From contig NZ_ATLO01000042.1 in the NCBI RefSeq assembly GCF_000416235.1, positions 186,001 to 250,000 on the forward strand: a DNA stretch of 64,000 nucleotides. Direction: 5' to 3'. The position numbers and the translations under genes are program-made. The notes beneath the pieces were generated by a model, which did no database searches, was not told the origin of the DNA, and saw nothing but the letters and a program-made list of their open reading frames with translations. Below, one piece after another: positions 43,719 through 51,208 of the stretch. Origin of the DNA: Pseudomonas sp. CFII64 (GTDB lineage: Bacteria; Pseudomonadota; Gammaproteobacteria; Pseudomonadales; Pseudomonadaceae). Numbering within the stretch: the first letter of the stretch is position 1; every line of letters begins with the position of its first letter.

Positions 43719-44603
43719 CTATCCCCAACCATGAGCCTCCTCAATGAAGTGCAGCACTGCACTGGAGCGCTCATCGATGCGCGAAATCAGCGAAAGCTCG
43801 CTGACCATTTCCGTCTGGGCCAGCGGTATGACCCGCACCCCAGGCATGGTCAGTCGGGTCATCGCTTCGGGCACGATGCTCAAACCAATACCCGCTGCCA
43901 CCAATCCCGGGATGCTCATCAGCGAAGGCACGTGCATGATGTTCTCGGGATGCAGTTGATTTTGTCGGCATGCCTGAAGCGTGTGGGAAGTCAGACCGAT
44001 GCCAGCCGGGTCCTGGAGGAAAACGAACTTCTCGTGCCGCAGCGTCGCCAGGTCGCCGGTAAAACTTTGCACCAGCTCATGGTTGTCCGGCAGCAGCAGG
44101 ACAAGGTTGGACTGACTGAAAGGATGGGTGCGCAGGCGGTCCGGCAGATGGTCCTTGAACACCCTGGCAAAGGCCAGATCCAGCTTGTGGTCGAGCAGCA
44201 TCTCAAGTTGCTCGCGAATGCCGGCGTCCACCAGGCTCAACTTGACCTCGGGAAAGGTGCTGAAGTAATGCCGCAGCAATTGCGGCAAGTTAGCCTCGAA
44301 CAGCGCCGAGTGATAACCGATGTTGATTTCGCCCACCTCTCCTCTTCTGGCACGCCGTGCCGCCGCACTGGCCAATTCGCTGGACTCGATGGATTGCCGC
44401 GCATGGGGCAGGAACGCCATGCCCGCAGCGGTCAGGACCACGCCGCGGTTCTCGCGTCTGAACAGTGCCAAGCCCAGCTCGGTTTCCAGGGTGCGCATCA
44501 ATTGACTTAGCGCGGGTTGCGCGATTCCCAGCTGCTCGGCCGCCCGACTGAAGTGTTGCAAGTCGGCGGCCACGACGAAGGCCTTCAGGTGCCGCAGTTC
44601 CAT
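43719..44603 (-). CDS. LysR-family regulator next to MFS/aroQ
   Basis: A 294-residue LysR-type regulator. The winged HTH is at the N-terminus (HLKAFVVAADLQHFSRAAEQLGIAQPALSQ, about 4-33) and the effector domain follows (about 90-290). It is divergent from an MFS transporter and aroQ pair. The palindrome at 44614-44630 in the gap has the T-N11-A form bound by LysR proteins. It probably activates the transporter and dehydratase in response to quinate, shikimate or dehydroquinate. Confidence 0.93.
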   Translation of the reverse strand: MELRHLKAFVVAADLQHFSRAAEQLGIAQPALSQLMRTLETELGLALFRRENRGVVLTAAGMAFLPHARQSIESSELASAAARRARRGEVGEINIGYHSALFEANLPQLLRHYFSTFPEVKLSLVDAGIREQLEMLLDHKLDLAFARVFKDHLPDRLRTHPFSQSNLVLLLPDNHELVQSFTGDLATLRHEKFVFLQDPAGIGLTSHTLQACRQNQLHPENIMHVPSLMSIPGLVAAGIGLSIVPEAMTRLTMPGVRVIPLAQTEMVSELSLISRIDERSSAVLHFIEEAHGWG

Positions 44604-44613
44604 AGCTCGCTCT

Positions 44614-44630
44614 CATAAGTTCAGCTTATG
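44614..44630. promoter_or_regulatory. LysR-type operator (T-N11-A palindrome)
   Basis: CATAAG-TTCAG-CTTATG is a perfect 6-bp inverted repeat with a 5-bp spacer and contains the T-N11-A arrangement. It lies 11 bp from the regulator start and about 140 bp upstream of the divergent transporter gene. Confidence 0.6.
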
Positions 44631-44770
44631 CATTTGTATAGATTTCGATAATTATTTTGCAAGCAGGATGCGTTAACGTCTACCGACTTCGACGCTTCCT
44701 GCCAATCTTGTGGTCCGAACGGAATCGTGTGAGCACCTCATAACCATAAAAACAATGACGAGCACCTCTT

Positions 44771-46126
44771 ATGAGCACGATCAGCAACGAGAGTCATGAC
44801 CTGCGCATGCCTCGCAAAGCGGTAACGGCCGCCACCATCGGCACCGCCCTGGAGTGGTTCGATTTCACCCTTTATGGCGCGATATCGGCGACGATTCTGC
44901 CCAAGCTGTTTTTCCCGGCGATGGAGCCAACAGCCGGCCTCCTCGCCTCGCTGGCAACGTTCGGTGTCGGCCTGGCGGCGCGCCCATTGGGCGCCATTAC
45001 TTGCGGTTACCTCGGCGACAAGTTGGGTCGGCGCAATCTGATGCTGGCGACCGTCACCATGATGGGCCTGGCTTCGGTGCTGATGGGCCTGTTGCCCACT
45101 TACGGTCAGATCGGGGTCTGGGCGCCGATTCTCCTGGTGCTGCTGCGCATCATCCAGGGATTCGCCCTGGGCGGTGAGTCCACGGGCGCGCAGCTCATGG
45201 CGCTGGAACATGCCGCGCCTGACCGTCGCGGACGTTACTCGGGCCTGTTGGGTTTGTGCTCGCCGCTCAGCCAGATATTGGCCAATGCCGTGCTTTTGGG
45301 GCTCGCCGCCACGCTTTCCAGCGAACAGTTCGAAAGCTTCGGCTGGCGAATTCCATTTGTGATGAGCTTCATATTGGTGATCGTGGCGATTTTCATCCGC
45401 CTCAAGGTCTCTGAAACACCCGCGTTCATTGCCCTGAAAAAAGCGCCGATCAAGCAGACAACCAGCCCGCTGAAATCCGCACTGGGCAGCCATTACAAAA
45501 CCATTCTGCGGCTGATGCTGTTCTTCTGCTCCCCTGCCGCGCTGTTTTATCTGATCGTGATTTTCTCGCTGAGCTACCTGACCAAGCACCTTGGCATGAG
45601 CCAGTCGATGGGTTTCATGTCACTGATGGTCGCCAACATCTGTGCGATTTTCGGCGCACTGGCGGGCGGCTATCTGTCAGATCGCTGGGGTCGCAAAAAG
45701 GCCTTGATCCTTGGCTCGTGCATGACGCTGCTGATCCTGATGGTGTACTTCCCGATTCTGAACACGCAAAACGTTTCCGCGATCATGGCCATCATGGGCT
45801 TGTTCTTGGGGTTCACCCAGTTCCAGAGCGGGATCCAGCCAGTGGCCTTCGCTGAAGCGTTTCCGACCGAGGTGCGTTACTCCGGCTCGGCCCTGGCGTA
45901 TACCGGCGCCAACCTGCTGGTCGGCGGGCCCATGCCGATGATCGCCGTCTGGTTAATGAGCCAGTCCGGCAACTCGCCTTGGCCATTGGTCTCGTTGTGC
46001 GCCGTCATCAACCTGATCTCGCTGGCCATGATCGTCATTGGCCCGGAAACCCGAGGCGTTGACCTCAACGCCGTCGCCGCACAAGACCCGGTCGACACCG
46101 CCTCCAGCGCCATCCTTTCCAAATAA
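44771..46126 (+). CDS. MFS transporter, shikimate/quinate-type metabolite:H+ symporter
   Basis: A 451-residue MFS protein of the MHS group (ShiA/ProP-like) with 12 helices. The motif GYLGDKLGRRNLM and its C-terminal counterpart GYLSDRWGRKKAL are present, and the N-terminus GTALEWFDFTLYGAISA is the family TM1 pattern. It shares an operon with aroQ (15 bp downstream), which points to a hydroaromatic acid such as shikimate, quinate or dehydroshikimate. Confidence 0.85.
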   Translation: MSTISNESHDLRMPRKAVTAATIGTALEWFDFTLYGAISATILPKLFFPAMEPTAGLLASLATFGVGLAARPLGAITCGYLGDKLGRRNLMLATVTMMGLASVLMGLLPTYGQIGVWAPILLVLLRIIQGFALGGESTGAQLMALEHAAPDRRGRYSGLLGLCSPLSQILANAVLLGLAATLSSEQFESFGWRIPFVMSFILVIVAIFIRLKVSETPAFIALKKAPIKQTTSPLKSALGSHYKTILRLMLFFCSPAALFYLIVIFSLSYLTKHLGMSQSMGFMSLMVANICAIFGALAGGYLSDRWGRKKALILGSCMTLLILMVYFPILNTQNVSAIMAIMGLFLGFTQFQSGIQPVAFAEAFPTEVRYSGSALAYTGANLLVGGPMPMIAVWLMSQSGNSPWPLVSLCAVINLISLAMIVIGPETRGVDLNAVAAQDPVDTASSAILSK

Positions 46127-46141
46127 ATCAGCAGGACGACC

Positions 46142-46597
46142 ATGAACCGCACCGTCTTTATCCTCAACGGCCCGAACCTGAACCTCCTGGGTCGTCGCGA
46201 ACCGCACATCTATGGCCACACCACGCTTGAGCAGATTCGCCAAAGCAGCGTGATGCTGGCCGAGGAACTGGGCCTGGCCTGTGAGTTTCGCCAGACCAAT
46301 CACGAGGGTGTGATGGTCGACTGGATTCAAGAAGCCTTCGAACAAGGCGCCGCACTGATCATCAACCCGGCAGGCCTGTCCTTTCATTCGATCCCGGTAC
46401 TGGATGCCTTGAAGATGATCGACAGGCCGTTGATTGAATTGCACCTGTCGAACATCCATGCACGAGATGAGCTTCATCGTCATTCGATCATGTCCGGCGT
46501 TGTCGATGCAGTGATCTGCGGCATGGGCGCCGACGGTTATCCACTGGCGCTGCGGGCCATCGACGACCTGCTTCGCCGCACAAGTCTCAACAGCTGA
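46142..46597 (+). CDS. aroQ: 3-dehydroquinate dehydratase, type II
   Basis: A 151-residue type II dehydroquinase converting 3-dehydroquinate to 3-dehydroshikimate. The N-terminal motif FILNGPNLNLLGRREPHIYG contains the catalytic Tyr24 on its flexible loop; NPAGLSFHSIPVLDAL carries His82, and HLSNIHARDE the substrate-binding region. Since it lies with an importer and LysR regulator, this copy is probably catabolic (hydroaromatic acid to protocatechuate route) rather than the biosynthetic copy. Confidence 0.92.
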   Translation: MNRTVFILNGPNLNLLGRREPHIYGHTTLEQIRQSSVMLAEELGLACEFRQTNHEGVMVDWIQEAFEQGAALIINPAGLSFHSIPVLDALKMIDRPLIELHLSNIHARDELHRHSIMSGVVDAVICGMGADGYPLALRAIDDLLRRTSLNS

Positions 46598-46699
46598 ACC
46601 AGCGGATTGATCGGGCCTGGGCGGGTTAGTGGTCGCAGCAAGGCCCGCTCTCTGCTAAAAGGACAGCCATCGCTCTCAACGCTTAAAAGGACATCGACG

Positions 46700-48136
46700 G
46701 TGATTGCTCCGGTTCAAGAGTCAGCGGCGAAGGTCGGCGCGGGCATCAGCCTGCAGACCCGACTCATCGCCATTGTCGTGGCAGTCACGTTCTTCATGGA
46801 AAATCTGGACGCGACTGTCATTGCGACCGCGTTGCCGAAAATGGCGGCTGATTTTGCGGTGAGCCCGGTCGACATGAATCTCGGAATCACCGCGTACCTG
46901 CTCGCTGTGGCAATCTTCATACCTCTGTCAGGCTGGGTGGCGGATCGGTTCGGCGCGCGCCGGGTCTTCACCGCAGCCATCGTGACGTTTACGGTCGCGT
47001 CGCTGCTGTGCGCCATGAGCACAAGCTTTGAAGCCTTCGTCGCATCCCGGGTGCTGCAAGGTATTGGCGGGGCGCTGATGGTGCCGGTTGGCCGTCTTGC
47101 GGTGTTGCGCAATACCGACAAGAAGGACCTGGTCAAGATGATCGCGGTGATCACCTGGCCCGGCCTGGTCGCGCCGATTCTCGGGCCGGTCGCAGGTGGC
47201 TTGATCGTCACCCATTTTGACTGGCCATGGATTTTCTACCTCAATTTGCCCTTGGGTGTGCTGGCCTTGATTGCCGCGTTATGGCTGGTGCCCGCCGGCA
47301 AGGAAGAGAACGTGCGCAAGTTCGACGGCAGAGGATTTGTGCTGCTGTCAGGAGCCTGCGCGACGATTCTTGGCGGGCTGGAATGGCTCGGCAGTCATAG
47401 CGGCGATGGGTTATTGGTCGGGGCGGGAGTTCTGGCGTCTGGGATAGTGTTTGCCGTCCTGGCAATCCATCACTGTCGTACTCACGCGAACCCGCTCCTC
47501 GCCCTCGACACCCTGTCCATCCAGACCTTCAGGGTCAGCGTCTTCGGCGGATCGATGTTCAGGATGGCGATCAGCGCGTTACCCTTCCTGCTGCCGCTGC
47601 TGTTTCAGGTTGCCTTCGGGCTATCTCCGGTTGAAGCCGGAACCCTGGTGCTGGCCGTCTTCGCCGGAAACCTGGCGATGAAGCCGTTCACGACCGCCAT
47701 CATGCAGCGCTACGGTTTTCGGCGGGTGCTGTTGCTCAACGGGATCATCGGCGTCCTGTCCATAGCAGCGTGTGCATGCTTCACGGCGACCACACCCTTG
47801 TGGTTGATCGCTGTCATTCTGTTCGTCGGCGGGCTGTCCCGCTCCATGCAGTTCACCTGCTACAACTCAATCGGCTTCGCTGATGTTGAAAAAAGTCGCA
47901 TGAGCGAAGCGTCTGCACTGTTCAGCATGTTCTTCCAGTTGGCGATGGGCATCGGCGTGACAGTGGCCGCATTGCTGCTGCGTTTCTCAATGTCCCTGCG
48001 CGGTGGGGATATAGTCGCCCAGACGTTCGACTTTCGCGTTGCGTTTCTGGGCGTAGCCGCCTTGGGGCTTCTGGGGCTGGTCGATGTCATGCGGCTGCCG
48101 GTGAATGCCGGCGACAGCGTTCTGCGAAATAGCTGA
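46700..48136 (+). CDS. MFS transporter, DHA2 (EmrB/QacA) family
   Basis: A 478-residue protein with about 14 helices. The family signatures LDATVIATALPKMAADF (TM1), GWVADRFGARRVF, and motif C-like GLVAPILGPVAGGLI are present, so a drug:H+ antiporter is likely. The start is GTG at 46700, with AAAAGG nine bases upstream; the frame reaches further but no ribosome site or protein-like sequence supports it. Its export substrate is unknown. No regulator is attached. Confidence 0.87.
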   Translation: MIAPVQESAAKVGAGISLQTRLIAIVVAVTFFMENLDATVIATALPKMAADFAVSPVDMNLGITAYLLAVAIFIPLSGWVADRFGARRVFTAAIVTFTVASLLCAMSTSFEAFVASRVLQGIGGALMVPVGRLAVLRNTDKKDLVKMIAVITWPGLVAPILGPVAGGLIVTHFDWPWIFYLNLPLGVLALIAALWLVPAGKEENVRKFDGRGFVLLSGACATILGGLEWLGSHSGDGLLVGAGVLASGIVFAVLAIHHCRTHANPLLALDTLSIQTFRVSVFGGSMFRMAISALPFLLPLLFQVAFGLSPVEAGTLVLAVFAGNLAMKPFTTAIMQRYGFRRVLLLNGIIGVLSIAACACFTATTPLWLIAVILFVGGLSRSMQFTCYNSIGFADVEKSRMSEASALFSMFFQLAMGIGVTVAALLLRFSMSLRGGDIVAQTFDFRVAFLGVAALGLLGLVDVMRLPVNAGDSVLRNS

Positions 48137-48168
48137 AGTGACCGACTCGACCGGTCTTTGACGCTGCG

Positions 48169-49398
48169 TTATCGATCCTTGATGGCTGGGTCCGCGTTCA
48201 GCTCGCCCGACTGCAACACAACCGTCTTGCCTGAGAACAGCAGTAACGCCATCGCCCCCAGCAGTGCGGTCAACGCGGCAAGAATCAGAATCACCCGCTG
48301 CGTACCCAACGGAGCCGCCAGCACCGCGACCAACAGTCCGGCCAGCGGCTGCGACAGATTGTTAAGCAGCGTGATCACGCCCACCGTCTTGCCGAAATCC
48401 TGGGCGGGAATTACCCGCTGGCGAATGCTGCGCATATAGACGTTAAACATTTTGTCGAAGCCCACAATCAGCAGGAAGCCCAACACATAGCCCCCCAGGT
48501 TGGGACTCAAGGCACTGATAAACGCCCCGCCAGCAATCATCACGTAGGCAACGCTGCCCAGGACCCGTAACGGCAGGACCCATCTCGCGAGGCAGAACAG
48601 AATCAGGATCGTGGTCACCGCGCCGGCCATCTGCAGGCCTGCGTAAGTGGCCTTGTCGGCGGCAAATTCACCAATGATCATTGCTGCAGAAGTCGCCGCC
48701 GTGACACCCACGATCAGGTTCACCCCCACCGCCAGCGTGATGACTTTTTTCAGCTCCGTCAGCTTGAAGATGTGCCCGACCGCGATCTTGAACGGACGCC
48801 ACCAGATGTCGCCGTGCTGCGGGTGGAGTTCCAGGGTGATCCGGCAGTTGCGCTGCCACACCAGCATGGCCAGATCCGCCAGCAAAAACAGGCCGGCGCT
48901 GCACAACGCCACCCAATACCATGCCCAGACTTCCAGCAGCAGAGCCGCAACCAGAGGCCCGAGCACCAGGCCTGTCTGGTCGGCAATCTGCGAGTACGAC
49001 AGGGTCTTGGTATAGCTGTAGCGCTGGAAAATATACGGCAGCAGAACCTCGCGAGCCATGATGCCCTGAGTTGTCAACACACCGCACAAGGCCGAAAGCG
49101 CGACAAGCCAGAAAATGCCGCCGAAAACAGCGTGCAGAATCACCGCCAGAACGCAGATCAGCGCTCGATACACCTGGCTGATGTGCAGGATTCTGATCGG
49201 GGAGAACCTGTCGCACAGTGCCCCGCAGACCGGAAACGCCAGAAAGCGCGGCAGCGATTCGACGAAGAACGCCAAACCGGCCCAGGCGGCGCTATTGGTG
49301 GTCTGGAATACAACCAATGGCACGATGAACAACAGAATCTGATCCGCCAGCCGCGACAGAAACAAGGAAGTGAAAAACGCCAGGTAATCCTTTTGCAC
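48169..49398 (-). CDS. MFS transporter, EntS/MFS_3-like, near siderophore receptor genes
   Basis: A 409-residue transporter with about 12 helices. The sequence SLFLSRLADQILLFIVPLVVFQ at the N-terminus and GALCDRFSPIRIL in the first loop resemble MFS_3 proteins such as the enterobactin exporter. The start is GTG at 49398, behind CAGGAG. It is divergent from the FecI-type sigma factor gene across a 216-bp gap with a Fur-box-like sequence, so a role in siderophore movement is possible but not shown. Confidence 0.78.
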   Translation of the reverse strand: MQKDYLAFFTSLFLSRLADQILLFIVPLVVFQTTNSAAWAGLAFFVESLPRFLAFPVCGALCDRFSPIRILHISQVYRALICVLAVILHAVFGGIFWLVALSALCGVLTTQGIMAREVLLPYIFQRYSYTKTLSYSQIADQTGLVLGPLVAALLLEVWAWYWVALCSAGLFLLADLAMLVWQRNCRITLELHPQHGDIWWRPFKIAVGHIFKLTELKKVITLAVGVNLIVGVTAATSAAMIIGEFAADKATYAGLQMAGAVTTILILFCLARWVLPLRVLGSVAYVMIAGGAFISALSPNLGGYVLGFLLIVGFDKMFNVYMRSIRQRVIPAQDFGKTVGVITLLNNLSQPLAGLLVAVLAAPLGTQRVILILAALTALLGAMALLLFSGKTVVLQSGELNADPAIKDR

Positions 49399-49572
49399 GC
49401 AAAACTCCTGTTGGCGTGGGCAGAGGGTGAGGATCGTATCGACGAACCGCGAGCCCGATACGTCGCCCGAAGGATACGTCTAAAGGTCTGTCAATGCATA
49501 AGCGACAGTGGATCCCGCCGGTGAAAACGCCGAACGCACGCTACAGGCTTGCAGAACAAACGCCGCCAACCC

Positions 49573-49591
49573 TAGAATGATAATCAATCCT
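49573..49591. promoter_or_regulatory. Fur-box-like site upstream of the ECF sigma factor
   Basis: The 19-bp window matches the Fur consensus at 13 positions, including an unbroken AATGATAATCA core. It lies 23 bp before the sigma-factor ATG, where iron-loaded Fur would repress transcription. Confidence 0.6.
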
Positions 49592-49614
49592 AATTGCATT
49601 ATTAGTTTGCCCCT

Positions 49615-50142
49615 ATGCCCAGCCCTTCCCCTTTCAAGCAGCAGGTCAGCGTTTTTTATCGCGATCATCATCGTTGGCTATTTGGCTGGTTACGCCCGCG
49701 CGTCGAGTGCCGTGATCTGGCAGCTGATCTGGTGCAAGACGTTTTTATCCGCGTGCTGACCGCCAAGGATGCCGCTGTCCAGCTTGAAGCCGTGCGTGAG
49801 CCAAAGGGCTATCTGGCGACTATCGCGCGGCGGCTGATGATTGATCATTTTCGCCGGGCGCGCCTTGAGCGGGCCTGGTTGCAGGCTATGGCCGAACAGC
49901 CCGAAGCGGTGACCATCAGCGAAGAATCCAAAGCGATTCTGCTTGAAAGCCTTTACGAACTGGATGCGATGCTCGCGGGCCTGGGCGCCAATGTGCGGCG
50001 CGCGTTTCTGCTTTCCCAGATCGACGGTATGAATTACAAAGCCATCGCCGCCCAATTGGGCGTCTCCGTCGTGACCATCAACCGCTACATCGCCAAAGCG
50101 ACGCAGCACTGCATGCTGTACAGCCTGGGTGTGGAGCGCTGA
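49615..50142 (+). CDS. ECF RNA polymerase sigma factor, FecI type
   Basis: A 175-residue iron-starvation sigma factor. Region 2 (about 15-80; DLAADLVQDVFIRVL and RRLMIDHFRR) and region 4 (about 115-165; AFLLSQIDGMNYKAIAAQLGVSVVTINRYI) are clear. It is followed by a fecR-like gene 5 bp on and a TonB-dependent receptor with signalling domain. In such systems the ferri-siderophore at the receptor signals through FecR to free the sigma factor, which then transcribes the receptor gene. Confidence 0.93.
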   Translation: MPSPSPFKQQVSVFYRDHHRWLFGWLRPRVECRDLAADLVQDVFIRVLTAKDAAVQLEAVREPKGYLATIARRLMIDHFRRARLERAWLQAMAEQPEAVTISEESKAILLESLYELDAMLAGLGANVRRAFLLSQIDGMNYKAIAAQLGVSVVTINRYIAKATQHCMLYSLGVER

Positions 50143-50147
50143 TCACA

Positions 50148-51107
50148 ATGACCACCCTGACCCCTCAGCAAAGACTGGCGCTTGAGCAAGCCGCAAACTG
50201 GTTCACCAAGCTGCAAAGCGAGGATGTTACCTGCGCGGATCAAGGTGTCTGGAGCGAATGGCTCGCCAGCTGCGGCGAAAACCGTTGGGCCTGGGATCAG
50301 GCGCAGCAGTTGCAGCAGCGCCTGCAAGGTCTGCCGACAGGTGTGACGGGACGCGCGTTCAGTCTGGCCGATCAACCGGAACAGAGCGGTCGCCGCACGT
50401 TACTCAAGGGCCTGGTCCTGGCGGTCGGTGGCGGCATGCTCAGCTATGGCGGCTATCGACACGCACACACAGCGGGCTGGACCGCCGATTATCGTACGGC
50501 GACCGGCGAACAACTCAGAACCGTACTGGCGGATGGCACCCTGCTGCAACTCGATACCGCAAGCGCTGTGGATGTCGCCTACGACGCCAACAGTCGCCGG
50601 CTGATGCTGCGCGAGGGCGAGATTCTGGTCACGACTGCCCCGGATCCGGCGGGTCAACCGTTTTTCGTGCAAACCCCGCAAGGTGTCGTCCAGGCGCTCG
50701 GCACACGATTCTCGGTGCGCAGTGAAAACGGCGCTGCACGCGTTGCGGTGTTCGAGCATCAGGTCCGCATTACTCCGCTCGCGGGCTTACCGCTGGTAGT
50801 GGATGCCGGGATGCAGTGCGCGTTCGATAGTCGCCAGACACAAATCCCCTCCCCCGTGACGCCCGGCCAGGATAGCTGGAGCAAGGGCGTGCTGGTCGCC
50901 AACGAGCAACGCCTCGACAGTTTTCTCGCGGAACTGGGCCGCTACCGCTCCGGCTGGCTGCGCTGTGATCCCGCCATTGCCGGCCTGCGCATCAGCGGTG
51001 CCTTTGCCTTGAACGACACTGATCAGGCCTTGCAGGCGCTGACCACCAGCTTGCCGGTGCGTGTAGAAGCAAAGACCCGCTATTGGGTAACCGTATTGCC
51101 GCGTTAA
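50148..51107 (+). CDS. FecR-family sigma factor regulator
   Basis: A 319-residue inner-membrane protein. The N-terminal DUF4880-type domain (about 8-60, with CGENRWAWDQAQQL) binds the sigma factor. The single membrane segment (about 84-104) is preceded by a twin-arginine pattern, GRRTLLKG at 81-88. The periplasmic FecR domain (about 115-215) and a C-terminal STN-like stretch (about 245-318) follow. It passes the receptor signal to the ECF sigma factor encoded upstream. Confidence 0.92.
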   Translation: MTTLTPQQRLALEQAANWFTKLQSEDVTCADQGVWSEWLASCGENRWAWDQAQQLQQRLQGLPTGVTGRAFSLADQPEQSGRRTLLKGLVLAVGGGMLSYGGYRHAHTAGWTADYRTATGEQLRTVLADGTLLQLDTASAVDVAYDANSRRLMLREGEILVTTAPDPAGQPFFVQTPQGVVQALGTRFSVRSENGAARVAVFEHQVRITPLAGLPLVVDAGMQCAFDSRQTQIPSPVTPGQDSWSKGVLVANEQRLDSFLAELGRYRSGWLRCDPAIAGLRISGAFALNDTDQALQALTTSLPVRVEAKTRYWVTVLPR

Positions 51108-51208
51108 AAAAATTCACTGTTGATGATAGGTTTTCTCATTCTCGTTCGACTCATAGAGCAGAAGGGTAAACAGCCCGCCTGCCAATCAAGACGACGAGAC
51201 ATGCAAAG

